Assembly (NCBI RefSeq): GCF_019059575.1
Contig: NW_024881534.1
Span: 186,001-250,000, forward strand
Origin: Amphibalanus amphitrite
Taxonomy: Eukaryota; Arthropoda; Thecostraca; Balanomorpha; Balanidae
Direction of reading: 5' to 3'
Length of the DNA stretch: 64,000 nt
Shown: positions 1 to 10,886 of the stretch, one piece after another
Layout: each line of letters starts with the position of its first letter
Numbering within the stretch: the first letter of the stretch is position 1
Notes under the pieces: model-generated
What the model was told of the DNA's origin: nothing
Database searches by the model: none
Seen by the model: only the letters and a program-made list of their open reading frames with translations
Translations under genes and position numbers: made by a program

Positions 1-58
1 GGCTGCCGTGGGCGGCAAACACACGGCTCTGTTTGGCTGGTGTTTCTGGTGTTCCGAT

Positions 59-1863
59 TAGAGGTGGCAAAACTGGAAAATTTTGGGACCCGGACCCGGA
101 CCCGGTCTGACTGGCACATTTCTGGAACCGGTCAGACCCGGTCTAAGTCAGCGTTGGAACCAGATGGACCCGTTCCCGAAATTCATTATGAAAATTGTGT
201 ACAGTTGTAGGTATAGCAAGAAGAAAATAGTTTCTTTCCAATTGGGCATAGTTACTTGTGTTGCAAAGTAAAAAACTCATGCCATGGTCATTTCACTTCG
301 CTTCACAGTTTGTATTTTAGAACCAGATTCAGGTCATATTTAAGAATATAAGAAGTAAGTAGACCAATGAATTTCATGCTATCCTAAGCCACTTTCACTA
401 CAGCTGCTAAAAATGATGTGAACTGGGGACCCATGGAGCAGTGCCTTCCCCAGAGTCAGAACCTAACATCAACATGGAACAAGATAACCATACTGATAGG
501 TACATACCTTTTCTAATATTCTTGGTAAAAGATATTCGTTTTTAGAATTAAATTCATTAGTCCTTACAAATATGATAAACTATTCAAGGCCCCAAACGAG
601 AAAACATTCAAAATAAAAAAATGGAAACATGATCAAAACTTTGTGACTTGTGAGGTCCGCCAGAAATGTCGACACGATAGTAATGCAAGGACAAAACAGG
701 CGTTAAATCACTGCAAAATTTTGTTGGGGTTAAAGTACTGCAAAATCGTAATAGCAAATGGCAATAAACTTTTAAGTACTGCAAGGTTGCAATCATGACT
801 TAAGTGCCAATTTATTAACGTAGAAAACAAACTACATTTTGTTGTTAGTACCTAGATATAGAATAAATACCAAGGTTCTGAGACTTACCAGATTTCTTCC
901 CGAACGTGTTCCAAAATTGTAACCTTTATGCAGTAGATTAGCGTGCGTAAGGTATAGCATATATGACGCTCAAATGTGCCATTTTCACTTCAACACGGAA
1001 TCATTGGCTTTGGAGAAGGGCATTGGTATTGACTCAGTTTTTGCCAGCTGCTGCCGTATGATGGCGCTAGTAGAGCGCTATATGTATAATACGCTCTGCT
1101 AGCGCCACCATGCGGCGCCAGTTGGCTAAAAATCTGATCGATACTACGGTTTCTGCCTTGGATTCATTTTTAGCTTTATGGATTTATGCAAGGGTTAGGG
1201 CATGTTGGTGTTATGAGTTGTCTTCTGGCTGTGATAGAAATAATTTCAAAGCTGTTTGAGTTATGAAATGCATTTGAATATCAAACATGAACTCTGATTT
1301 CCGGTGGGCATAGTGACTTTGGTATGTCAATGCCTTTGAAAAGGCAGGTGAGAATGCCACTGGTCAGCCTTACTTCAATTGGATTTGTGTCCATTTATAA
1401 ATGGATTTCAGTCATACCTACTTACCTACATATGTCATTGGTATTTGATTTCTACAGCTCAAAATATTGTTAGGTGTGGTACAGCAAACTGAATGGAAGT
1501 GATGCGTACAAACATTTGGTGAAATGTTTTCTGGATTGCTAGCACTTAGAACTTGTTTATTCTGTTGTAGGTGACAAGATAAGAAATTGAAGCAAGACTG
1601 ACCAGTATGCTATAGAATAGGTAGCCTAATCTGCAGGAATATTAATATTCAAAAGTGGAATTGGGACTTATGAACTTGAAACTGCATCAACTATGACTAT
1701 GTTTGCCAAAGCATAAAAGATATTAATATTTACCATAAAGCACAGGGAAATGATAGGACCCGGTTGGACCCGGCCAAATATTTTGGGGGACCCGGTCTGG
1801 ACCCATCCGGGTCCAGACCGGTTCCGTAGACCGGGTCCCCGGGTCCACATTTTGCCACCTCTA
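59..1863. mobile_element. Non-autonomous hAT-type DNA transposon
   Basis: The two ends are inverted copies of TAGAGGTGGCAAAA, at 59-72 and 1850-1863. They are flanked by a perfect 8-bp direct repeat, GTTCCGAT, at 51-58 and 1864-1871. An 8-bp target duplication and a YARNG-type tip are hallmarks of the hAT superfamily. Both subterminal regions carry many GGACCCGG/ACCGGTC motifs, as expected for transposase-binding repeats. The interior is AT-rich with no reading frame resembling a transposase, so the element should depend on a transposase encoded elsewhere. Confidence 0.88.
1043..1137. repeat. Imperfect hairpin inside the hAT element
   Basis: Two arms of about 35 bp around the motif GGCGCTAG read as imperfect inverted complements, separated by roughly 20 bp. 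It may be a smaller foldback element that landed inside the hAT element, or a palindromic part of it. Confidence 0.55.
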
Positions 1864-1871
1864 GTTCCGAT

Positions 1872-2375
1872 GGGTTATGGTTACGGTACGCTGCTGAATG
1901 CAACGGCCTCAGTTGCTGCAGCTGGTCGACAATGACTGATTGTCTAATGCACCGTTCCAGTATTTCAGGGCACTATGTGTTGACGGAATATGTCATTAGA
2001 GCTGATCCGTGGGCTGGACGTGTGAGTCACAGGTCGGAAATACAGTCTTGTGTGGTGGCTCGACAGGGCATGACCTTTGAATTAAATTAAATTAAACTCA
2101 TGAAAGGTTTGTTCGTTCGACTGCTCTTAAACTTTGGGAGCAAATAGTATTCGCAGTTTTTGAAAGGTACGCTCCATGGAATGGACTGTGCAATGCGAAC
2201 TAGGGCAAATATGTTCTGAAACTAAAGCTATTGATGCGAAACTTAAATAGTATTAGCTTCCCCAAAGCGCCTATTGTTCATGTATAGCAGCTTTATTTTT
2301 GCACATCAAACATCACCCCGTTTAGAACCATCCATGTGAACACAAACTCTTCCACCCAGTAAAAAGGCACGCTGA
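1872..2375. other. Unassigned sequence
   Basis: No gene, repeat end or RNA motif recognised. It is plain AT-rich sequence between the hAT element and a GC-rich block. Confidence 0.5.
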
Positions 2376-2960
2376 GTGAGTTTTTGGCTGACCACCTGCT
2401 TACGTCGGCGCTGGTCGGCCGGTTCCATTTTGCGCCGGCTGGCGCGCGCTGGCAGCAGGTGCACCGTGTCGCGCCAGCTCGGCTGTCGGCTCCGACGGGC
2501 CGATTGTCGGCCACGCCCAACCGTCCGTCTCGGTCGACGGCGGCGGCGTGTCGCGCGCGGACGCGACGCGTCGCCGCGCTGACAGCCCGACGGAGCCCGC
2601 TCCGAGGCTCGGCCGTCGGTCCCGTGACTGTGCGGCGGCCCGGCGTGCCGTGCGGCGCTGCGGCTCGGTGAGCTATGAATAGCGCGGCGCCGGCCGGACG
2701 GCTGCGGACGGCTGGGGACGGCGGCCGGCGGGCGGAGGGTGTCAGCCGGGACCGGGCACCGCCCACCGCCCGTCGTCCTCCGTCCACCGCCCGTCGTCCG
2801 TCGTCGTCGTCCGTCGCGCGCGGTAAAGATCGTCCGATTGTCACCCGAGGTCGTCGGCGGCCGGCTCGGGTGTCGGCGCCGTCACGGGGCCGAGCGGCCG
2901 CGCACTGACGCGGACAAGTGGGACATCAGGGAGCGGAGTGGTGAGACTGATGTGACGGGA
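2376..2960. other. GC-rich, CpG-dense block
   Basis: This block is far richer in G+C and CpG than its surroundings and is open in several frames on both strands, which is what base composition alone would give. It contains potential splice donors such as GGTGAGC near 2667. It could be a promoter or a first exon of a gene whose remainder is outside the window, but no conserved protein segment is visible. Confidence 0.3.
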
Positions 2961-3282
2961 TGAGCTGCGGCACGAGATAACAGCTGGACATGCCGTTTAG
3001 CTTGATAAACATCATTGCCGCAGACGCAATAGATAATGTGAAATATGCTGCCTTGTCGTCAGTGGCAACGCCTCATCACCGCGATAAGTGCATGCGCGGT
3101 GTGTTTCACGGATGCTCGGAACATTAACAGACATCAGAGAGTGCAGTGCGTGCGTGCGAGCTTCCAACCCGCCGTTCTGCTGCCGGCCCCATTCTTGAGC
3201 GGTCAGCCAGCTCCTTCTTTGGATCGGCGCCAATGGTTAATTTCACGGCCTTTTTACCTCAGATTATCTGTAGTTCAGGGCC

Positions 3283-3577
3283 CAGGGCTGCGGAGTCGAT
3301 GGATTTTCGGCGACTCCGACTCCGACTCCGACTCCGGCTTTCAAAAACCAGCTCCGACTCCGACTCCGACTCCGGGCAGAATTGTCGACTCCGACCGACT
3401 CCAACTCCCGACTCCGACTCCGCAGACCTAGCAGGGCTGCGGAGTCGACAGATTTTCGGTGACTCCGGCTCCGACTCCGGCTGGGGTTTCTAAAATCGAC
3501 TCCGACTCAGACTCCGACTCCGGTCACAACTGTCGACTCCGACCGACTCCGACTCCGACTCCGACTCCGCAGCCCTG
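3283..3577. mobile_element. hAT-type MITE, head-to-tail dimer (copy 1)
   Basis: The ends are CAGGGCTGCGGAGTCG and its inverted complement. The interior is made of CGACTCC repeats, a familiar non-autonomous hAT pattern. A second internal left end (CAGGGCTGCGGAGTCGAC, near 3431) follows a decayed right end, so the element is two units in tandem. The flanks GTTCAGGGCC (3273-3282) and GTTCAGCC (3578-3585) resemble an 8-bp duplication altered by two bases. A near-identical copy lies at 34633-34933. Confidence 0.85.
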
Positions 3578-4960
3578 GTTCAGCCTATATCAGTGAGAAC
3601 CAGGCCGGAACTGCCGGATACATACATTCTAGAGGAAGGATGTCGTTCGTGAATTGATCCAAATATGACCCCGACAATCAAAGAGACTCGGGGTGAAGTT
3701 GTCCGCTTCCTTGAAACAAAATGGCATAGCATCCACAAGCGGAAGTAGCCGGCAGATGCCCACCGCATTCGCAAAATAACCGCGAAATGCAATGTCCCAG
3801 TGACAGATTTGCCTATGATATTAAAATAAAATACTGGCTTGATATTGAAGTGTATAATATAAATATTGACATGCTAACAGCAACTGGCGCGGGGGCGAAC
3901 GGCCGAGGCGAACTTTGACCGTTCTGTGAAAACGCGGCACTGAGAGCGCCAAACTTATGAATGCTGGCATGAGATTAGCTGATTACCTACGACATGATAA
4001 TGGGTTGAAGCATGGTATAGGTATGCCTCATCGGTAAGTTCTTTCTTTGAATTATTCAGTACCCTAGCTACTAAGTCGTTTTTGTGATGTATCGTTCTTT
4101 TTCAATCGTGCTAATAATTTATCAAAGAAAACATATTCAAGTCTGGAAATGATTTGCTACAGAAAGAAAAGGACTATAAACAACGACTGTACAGATTTTT
4201 TATCAAGTTCGCCTATCATTGGGCTTATGCCCGTTGGTGATGCAAGAATAAATGAAATCAAATGAAACAAGAGACGAGTAGGAATACATTGGTACTTTGC
4301 GTGTTAAAAGATGTCACTTTGCCAAACAAGAGCCGTTCCACGTTCAGTCCATTTGTTTATGGACCCGCCCACAGCCAGCAGTGACCATCCGTTTTCACGT
4401 GCCCGCCTTGAGCCAGTGCCAGGGCAGTACAATCTCCCCAGCACGTCTACCTCAGATCTACTGAGTACCTATGTAGGTAAAAGGACCAGGATGGGAGCCG
4501 CAATCTGCGCTTTGTGAGGAGACGAGTTCATTGCGGCAGAATCATCGCCATCAGCTGTTTACCAAGGAGCTAAAGTTGACAATGTACCGCGATAATTTCT
4601 TACAGGAGCAGAGGCGCTGGGTCGGCGCCAGAACCACTGAGTCATCGGAGAGTCCCTTCATTGTTCCCGGCCCATACCGCCAAGTCCTCGGCTGCCGTAG
4701 CTAGTAGGGGTAGGTACTCAGGGCACTAACACAACGCTGTATTGTTTGCTGCTTCAAAGCAGCTTCTCTTATATGGTTGGCTTAAGCAGAATATCATCCA
4801 CTCCCATCATTTCGCCTTATGAGAGATAAGTATAGTTAAGGTTTTCCCCTTCAATTAGAAAAAACGGAACAGTCGTAACAGAGCTGAGCAAACATCAGGA
4901 CTCCTCGCCCATTATCTCGGAGTGCACATTCTGATCGGACGTCAATGTTTATCCGTCTGA
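3578..4960. other. Unassigned sequence
   Basis: No recognisable gene, RNA gene or repeat boundary. Short open frames here have no protein-like composition. Confidence 0.45.
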
Positions 4961-4969
4961 CTCTATTGC

Positions 4970-6725
4970 TGACCTCTCCACCAAGACCGTTCCACGGGCT
5001 TCACCGAACCAGAGAGCGCTGCAGAGCGGTACACCGCGGGGGGCCAGGGGACTTCCCCTACAGCTGACAGAATAAACACCCGCAGAGGCGACGCGACGGA
5101 AGCACACTGAAAACAAATCGACACAGTGAGGGCATGTTCTGTACTGGTAACACATCAGTCATGTGTTAATCGCACCCAAAACACAATAAGGCTGAATATT
5201 TTCACGCTTGGCGGGACCTTCGACACGTTTGATAACACATAAAACAGAATAATGACACAATTTTATCGTGCCAAACACGCTGGACGAATGTAATGCATCA
5301 GTGTATCGAAATCATGTGTTGTCGGATATGGTAGACGTGTACCCTTGCACAAACACACCGTGCCATCCACCAGTGAGCGACCTCTGAACCTTAACTTCAA
5401 ATGGGGATAAGAGAGGGCGTTTTTCGAGCACCGACTTTTATGCTGGGTTTTTGTAAAAATTTGCCAAAGTGTTTTGAGAAAGGTCAAAATGCACAATACA
5501 GCAGAGGGAGTCGATACATGATAAATTGTCTAGAGCAATATGCGCTGATTACATCAAGTGCAAGCTGAAGGCCATAGCTAATTAACGTCTGCTTGGAGGA
5601 AGAAACTCCTCCGTCTATATAGGATATATTTGAAAAATCGGTGGCCGTAAGTTTATCCCGGCTGTCTGGACAACTGTATTGAACAGTAGTCCTCCAAGTT
5701 GGGGTTTCGTCACTTGGCGCTCTGATTGGGCCGTCCACGTGACGCGTTCACCCTTCGGCTCTGAAGTGGCCGACCGGGCGCAACTCCAGCTCGCGTGTGG
5801 GTCGGCGGCCTCGTATGGGTCGGCCGCCCGCGTGCTCAGCCTTGACCGCGCCCTGACCGTATGGGTCGGCCGGCCGGGTACTCAGCCCTGACCGCACCCG
5901 AGCGCCCGATTCCACTCGGGGCCCGGCTTTGGCAGTCAGCCTGTCCAGCCAAAGCCATAGTCCCTTCAACTGCGCCCCGGCAACAAACTACATAATCACC
6001 ACGTGTTTCCTTCTTTTACTTGCGATTAGTGTTAAATTTAGTAACATATTTACCTTGTATTCTGCAAATGTATTCACACAAGCCTTATGTGTTGAAGACA
6101 CAATGATATTGTGTTTTAGGACACAACACGACTGGGTTAACACATTTGTAAATTGACACGTCTGCGACGGGTCAAAAAATGCATGATGCAGGGTACCCAA
6201 GAAAGCCTAGTTAACACGCTCTGCCTGTGCGTTTTTAGTCGTTTTTTGTGTCATTTTGTTTTCAGTGCACAGGCGACAGGCTTGTGTCGCACTTGTTCCG
6301 GAGCACGAGCGGCTTCGTTTTACAGCATACTGCATGATCTTTTAAGAAGAAGAAAAAATTGTATGTACGTTTCTGGTCAGGCAGATGCTATCAATGCGCA
6401 ATCGTAGCTGTAGGTATGTAGAACCCAGCTGCAAGCCTCGACGAAAACGAGTTGCCATATCATCACTCAGCTTTCAGCTCAGTATGAACCATAATCCGTT
6501 TGAATTCGTTCAGCCACGCTGACTCGCCTCGCCCCTGTGCAGCGATTGTGATATCAACAGAGTTGCTGCCAGGCTGGAGGTGACTCAGAGGAGTTCACAG
6601 CGCCCGAGGCCGTGGAGGGCTCCATTCCTGCAGCAACCGTCGGACCGGTGAAGTACGCTGTTTGGGTGTTACTGTACAGTGGGTGGAGGAGTGGTGGTGA
6701 GAGGGGTGTCAGTCATCTAAAAAAG
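4970..6725 (+). promoter_or_regulatory. Upstream region and 5' exon of coiled-coil gene copy 1
   Basis: This stretch, once the inserted element at 5105-6267 is removed, is alignable by eye with 14370-14998 in front of copy 2. Conservation ends at AAAAG|GTGAGA (6725/6726), a splice donor. The matching acceptor is TTTTCAG|GGA (7527/7528), shortly before the coding exon. The donor and acceptor are at the same positions in copy 2, so I infer a non-coding first exon and an intron. The transcription start is not determined. Confidence 0.5.
5105..6267. mobile_element. DNA transposon with CACTG ends
   Basis: The ends are CACTGAAAAC and GTTTTCAGTG. The empty site is seen in the paralogous copy at 14490-14500, where AGCACAGG is uninterrupted. 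The duplication is either CA (if the tips are CACTG) or GCAC (if the tips are ACTG). CACTG tips fit CMC/Chapaev-type elements. Subterminal regions contain further inverted similarity around TGTGTTAA. No transposase frame is visible. A GC-rich core (about 5700-5950) holds repeated GGTCGGC motifs. Confidence 0.7.
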
Positions 6726-6759
6726 GTGAGAAATTTGGTAGCGACTGTATCCTAATGTA

Positions 6760-6970
6760 CAGTCTGTCTTAAAAGTACCGCGCAAAGTGACGGTGGATCC
6801 ATCGAGCCTGACTGAGCAAGGGCCTGCTAAATTTGGGTCACTGAAGCAACTGACATCCTTATCCATTCCCTAGGTCAATTGGTCGGTGACTTTTAAATTA
6901 AAACAGGCCCTTTCTCGGTCAGGCTTGATGGACCCACCGCCACTTTGCGCGGTACTTTTAAGACAGATTG
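6760..6970. mobile_element. Tc1/mariner-type MITE
   Basis: Long inverted repeats of about 75 bp begin CAGTCTGTCTTAAAAGTACC and end in its near-complement. TA lies on both sides (6758-6759, 6971-6972), the target duplication typical of Tc1/mariner. It sits in the intron of coiled-coil gene copy 1 and is absent from the same position in copy 2 (near 15032). Confidence 0.85.
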
Positions 6971-7612
6971 TACAACCCTCAGCAAACTGCGTGGTAGGTA
7001 TTCTTTTTTCGACAAACCCGAGAATAACGCGAATGCTATGCTACCGGTCACTCGGAAATAGTAACAGCAAGACGCGCAAGACCTTAGATTGGCATTATCT
7101 TCGTATTCATTTTCCATCCAATTTGGCAACAAAACCCAAAAGTTCGAAGGAGAAAACCCAAAACCAAACCCAATCGAAGGAGTGGAGCATGGCGCATCTA
7201 TTTGCCGTGAGTTCCGACCGACTGATAACATAGCCTAGTTGAGTTATTATCGGTTTTGTCGAGAAAAAAAAGCAATACCTACCTGCACGCAGTCTGCTGA
7301 TGGCGGTACCTGTCTTAATGTCTATACAGCGTCCCCTAACGCTCCACGGTATGCACACGGTATGCTCCACGGTATGTAAGTACATACGTGGGACTATGAT
7401 ATGGCTAGAAGCATAAAAGTAGCTAAGTATATGGATGGTCATTGAAGGCGAGTTTGCTGATTACCCATTGGTATGTTCGACATGGTTCGACTATGGTCAC
7501 ATTTCTCCTCTTTTCATTTGTTTTCAGGGATCAATTCACTTTTCAAAGCTACATAACACTGGACCCCGCAGTAAAGTATCTACATATATTGCTTACTTTT
7601 AAAAGCCCTTAA

Positions 7613-8534
7613 CCCGGCAGTTGCTGGGGTATTTCGCCACCCACCGTTTGCTGGGGGGGGGGGGGGCGTTAAACGCCCCCAGCCGATAACTCGAGAACCA
7701 ATAGGCGCAGCGAAACGCACGAGGCGGCAAACGAAAGAGCGCGACGAGACGCTTCAGATGAGTACTTTAAAGTTGAATTTTGAGGTCACAAGTCGGGTCA
7801 AGGTCAGGTCAAACACCTGAAATCGGGCTTTCAGTAGCATGGACTTCAAGACTTCGCAATGGGCGCCTCTCGTCATAAACTCTGTCAAAACGGTGCACAA
7901 TCCATCATATAAGGACTACAAGAGTGTCAGCTCCATATAGGGGTCAGTCACGCATAGGTCAGGGTCAAGGTCAGGTCAACCGGGTAGGCACATATCCCCG
8001 AAAATCAAAACTGATATTCGCAGCCTGTGACACATGTTTTATAGGTAATTTGAGGCGTAGAACACGATGGTGACATTCATTTTATCATATGTGTACGTGT
8101 TTGGCTCAAAAACTTCAATTTAAGAAATTCATGTATCATGGTCGTGAAGTAGTCACGAAAAATTGCCAAGATTCAGTTCAAGATTTTGGAAAATGCGGAA
8201 CGATAATCAATAATCGAAGATAGCCATTTGATTGATCATGGTATTGGCAGTTTAATGGCGTTTACGGCATGTCTGTATGTCTATTCTGTGATTTTATATG
8301 ATTTTTTGAACATATGCCGTTTTTGGTCGAAAACTCAGAAATCATGACGTCACTAAAACCTCGATATCTCAAAAATCTTCCGACCGATTTTTTTGAAACT
8401 TTGTCACAATAAACTTCAATCAATTCCCTACAGGTACCCAAAATTTGGCGCGCCTGCGGCGCGCCATTTTTATGCTATGGCCCGGCGAAAAAAGTGGGGG
8501 CGTTTAACGCCCCCCCCCCACAGCAACTCGCGGG
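7613..8534. mobile_element. TTAA-flanked MITE, family A (copy 1)
   Basis: TTAA at 7609-7612 and 8535-8538 flank ends CCCGGCAGTTGCTGG and its imperfect inverted complement. TTAA duplication and CCC tips fit the piggyBac superfamily. A G-run/C-run hairpin with core GCGTTAAACGC lies just inside each end. The copy is 922 bp, the same length as the inverted copy at 23119-24040, and has no transposase. It occupies the 5' untranslated part of the coding exon of coiled-coil gene copy 1; copy 2 lacks it. Confidence 0.82.
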
Positions 8535-8571
8535 TTAAGGGCTCTCAAAAGACGTCCATTTTGCTGCGGCC

Positions 8572-9303
8572 ATGGGTAATGGAAAGAGTAAGGAAGAAGT
8601 AGAGGCGTACGAGAAGATCGGTATAGCAAAAGAAAGGGTTCGTGAGCATGAAATAAGCCTAGAGAAAATGGAGCAGATGCTGCAAGACAAAGAGAATGCA
8701 ATGAAGAACTCCCAAACACAGCAGACGGAAATGTTCATGAAAGCAGCACAAATGTATAGGGAATCACAGGAACAAAACAGACGAGGGATGATGGGTATTT
8801 TCGAAAAGGATAGAGAACAGCTGATGCATATTTTAGAAGAAAACAGACGGGATGCCCAAGAAACCAAACGAGATATGAGGCACTTTGTCATTATTTTCTT
8901 AGGGGTAGCAGCGATTTTTGTTCTGTATCAAACTTGGACAACAAGCAAGGCAGACGAAAAGGTCTGGGAAATGGTGGCAGCCGAACGGGCTAACGCAGAA
9001 AGGAGGGAGCACCAAATGAGCATGGAAAAAGAAGACATGATTATCCAGATGATGAAAATGCTACAGGAGAAAAAACAAGCACAAGATGAACCCGATACGA
9101 TGAATAAGGCAGGAAAGCTGACTACTGAAAAAAAAAACAAGATAATGGCCAGCGAGAAAGAACAGGACAACAAACCCTTCAGGGGTGAGCGTGAGCAGCT
9201 GGAGGCTCCAACACAAACTAAGGAGGCCGAGAGTCAGGGTTTGATGTTTTTAGCCGCTTCGGTATGTGCGCTTGCTGCTGTTCTTGCTTTCCGTCGCCAG
9301 TAA
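8572..9303 (+). CDS. Unrecognised coiled-coil membrane protein, copy 1 (243 aa)
   Basis: I do not recognise this family. The protein starts MGNGKSK, which fits an N-myristoylation signal (Gly2, Ser6). Residues about 7-100 are charged and heptad-like, giving a predicted coiled coil rich in Glu, Lys, Met and Gln. A hydrophobic segment follows at about 104-120 (FVIIFLGVAAIFVLYQ), then a second charged coil at about 125-215, and a hydrophobic C-terminal segment at about 224-240 ending FRRQ. A membrane-attached scaffold is a reasonable inference; no enzymatic motif is visible. The start is the first ATG after a conserved splice acceptor (7527/7528) and is shared with the paralogue at 15374. The coding exon has no introns. 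A TTAA element lengthens its 5' leader. The paralogue begins about 6.8 kb downstream and is disrupted. Confidence 0.72.
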   Translation: MGNGKSKEEVEAYEKIGIAKERVREHEISLEKMEQMLQDKENAMKNSQTQQTEMFMKAAQMYRESQEQNRRGMMGIFEKDREQLMHILEENRRDAQETKRDMRHFVIIFLGVAAIFVLYQTWTTSKADEKVWEMVAAERANAERREHQMSMEKEDMIIQMMKMLQEKKQAQDEPDTMNKAGKLTTEKKNKIMASEKEQDNKPFRGEREQLEAPTQTKEAESQGLMFLAASVCALAAVLAFRRQ

Positions 9304-9485
9304 ATAGCTAGGTAGTAGTGCGAATCCTTGACAGGAGTCGGCAGGTATTTCAACGGAATGTTGAAATGTTCATTTTTGAGCGAAAAGTTAGGATTAGTGT
9401 GTGTGGGGGTGGGGGGGGGGGTGCGTAAGCGTGTGCGTGGTGGCTTTCTGTTGTTTCCTCTTTTTATGGAAGATGAGAAACTCAA

Positions 9486-9491
9486 AATAAA
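9486..9491 (+). terminator. Candidate poly(A) signal of coiled-coil gene copy 1
   Basis: AATAAA lies about 180 bp after the stop codon, following a G-rich tract. Confidence 0.5.
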
Positions 9492-9719
9492 CTATCTTAC
9501 TTGTAGGTAATATTGCTGAGCGGGAGGTTTGACTCAATTTAGGTATGTGGGAATAGTTTTTGGGCGCGCCCAAAGTTCCCTGTTCGGTCTTGGGACGGTG
9601 TGGCGGGGCTGTCTCCTGCGATACGGACGTGATGTGGTCTGCTTTTAGAATTTGTAGTATGATGCGATTATGATCTGACTGCAGAGATTAGGATGCGAGG
9701 CATGATGACAGAAAAACTA

Positions 9720-10250
9720 ATATGACCTTGATGACGTCATAAATGACGTCACGCAAGGTCAACAATGCAAAAGTGACGCACCTAACCTTGCAAGGAGTGC
9801 ATCAAATCATGATTCTGTGTGCTTGAGGTAGTTGGAGATCGTTCCCGGCGCCAGAATAGCAGTTTTCATTTTTCCCCATTGACTTCTAATGGTGAGGTCA
9901 CGAAAATGACCTGACCTCATATGACCTTTAAGAAAAATCCGAGATATGCAAGTTGTGAAACTCATAATGGATACTAGATCCTGCAAGTTTCATTTCCCTG
10001 TGACATCTCCTCTGGCAGTGAGGGCGTTGCGAAGTTGCGACATCTAAAGACCGTGCAGAGGTTCACTTATGACGTCATAGGTCAGTGACCTGACCTGACC
10101 CGAAAATGCAGTTGGTGTCAAAAGATCCGGCTTGAATCAAAGGTCAGGTATGCCAAGTTTCAGCTCTCTATCCGGCTAGCGTGTTCGGAGCTATCGCGAA
10201 AAATCCCTATGGGGGGGTGGCACCCGTCCCCCCCCCCTCGGCCGGCGAAG
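9720..10250. mobile_element. Partial TTAA-type element with AGGTCA motifs
   Basis: The right end is recognisable: a G-run/C-run hairpin around 10210-10237, then CTCGGCCGGCGAAGG directly before TTAA (10251-10254). The interior contains repeated TGACCT/AGGTCA motifs and TGACGTCA, as in the other TTAA families here. I cannot place the left end, so the start is approximate. Confidence 0.5.
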
Positions 10251-10311
10251 GTTAAAAAATGTTTTTTAACATTTTTGTTACCTAAGTGTAGCCGGAAACG
10301 AATAAGAACTA

Positions 10312-10867
10312 CTACCAATAAAACGCCTTTTTGGGGCGACCAACGGAGCGAGCGAGAGAATGGGCCTTGCACGTGCGAAATTGCGAAGGGGTACCTCCAG
10401 CTAACTTGTGCACTGCACCCTACTAACCGGTCCCTAGCGATGTACCAAATTTCAGCACAATCGGTTCAGCCGTTCTCGAGATCTGGAATAGACCCCTGCA
10501 CGTGCGCACGTGCAGCTGCACCCCAACTGTGGAACATGGATATGCATTGCCTAGTGGGTGCCTATGTACATGCCAACTTTTAGCGCAATCGGCCCAGTAG
10601 TTGCCGAGATATTGCAATTGTTGCAAAACTGACACCTCTTCGTTTTGCACGTGGCACGTGCATAAGGGGTCACCCACATGCATCGGGAATAGTCCACTAC
10701 TTGATAGAGGGAATGAAGCTACCCTACAAAAACTACCGCATGTAAATCGGTCAAGTGGTTGCTGAGATATAAGCCTCGCAAAAGCGTGACGGCCGAGCCG
10801 GGCCGCCCATCCTGAAATTTTTCCGTTATATTGAAAAGACTTCGCTCGCTTCGCTCGCTCCGTAATC
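10312..10867. repeat. Modular repeat with inverted ends, unit 1
   Basis: The unit is bounded by ACGGAGCGAGCGA and its inverted complement TCGCTCGCTCCGT. Inside are diverged modules of about 100-140 bp, each with a phrase like CAATCGG..AG..GTT..CGAGAT and CACGTG motifs. A second unit in the same orientation follows at 10887. No protein is encoded that I can recognise. It is probably a non-autonomous mobile element. Confidence 0.6.
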
Positions 10868-10886
10868 ATTTACCTGAGGAAGATTA

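Noticed and set aside
2293-2844. A 183-codon minus-strand open frame in the GC-rich block
   Set aside because: Arg/Ala/Pro-rich low-complexity sequence with overlapping open frames on both strands, as expected from base composition; no domain.
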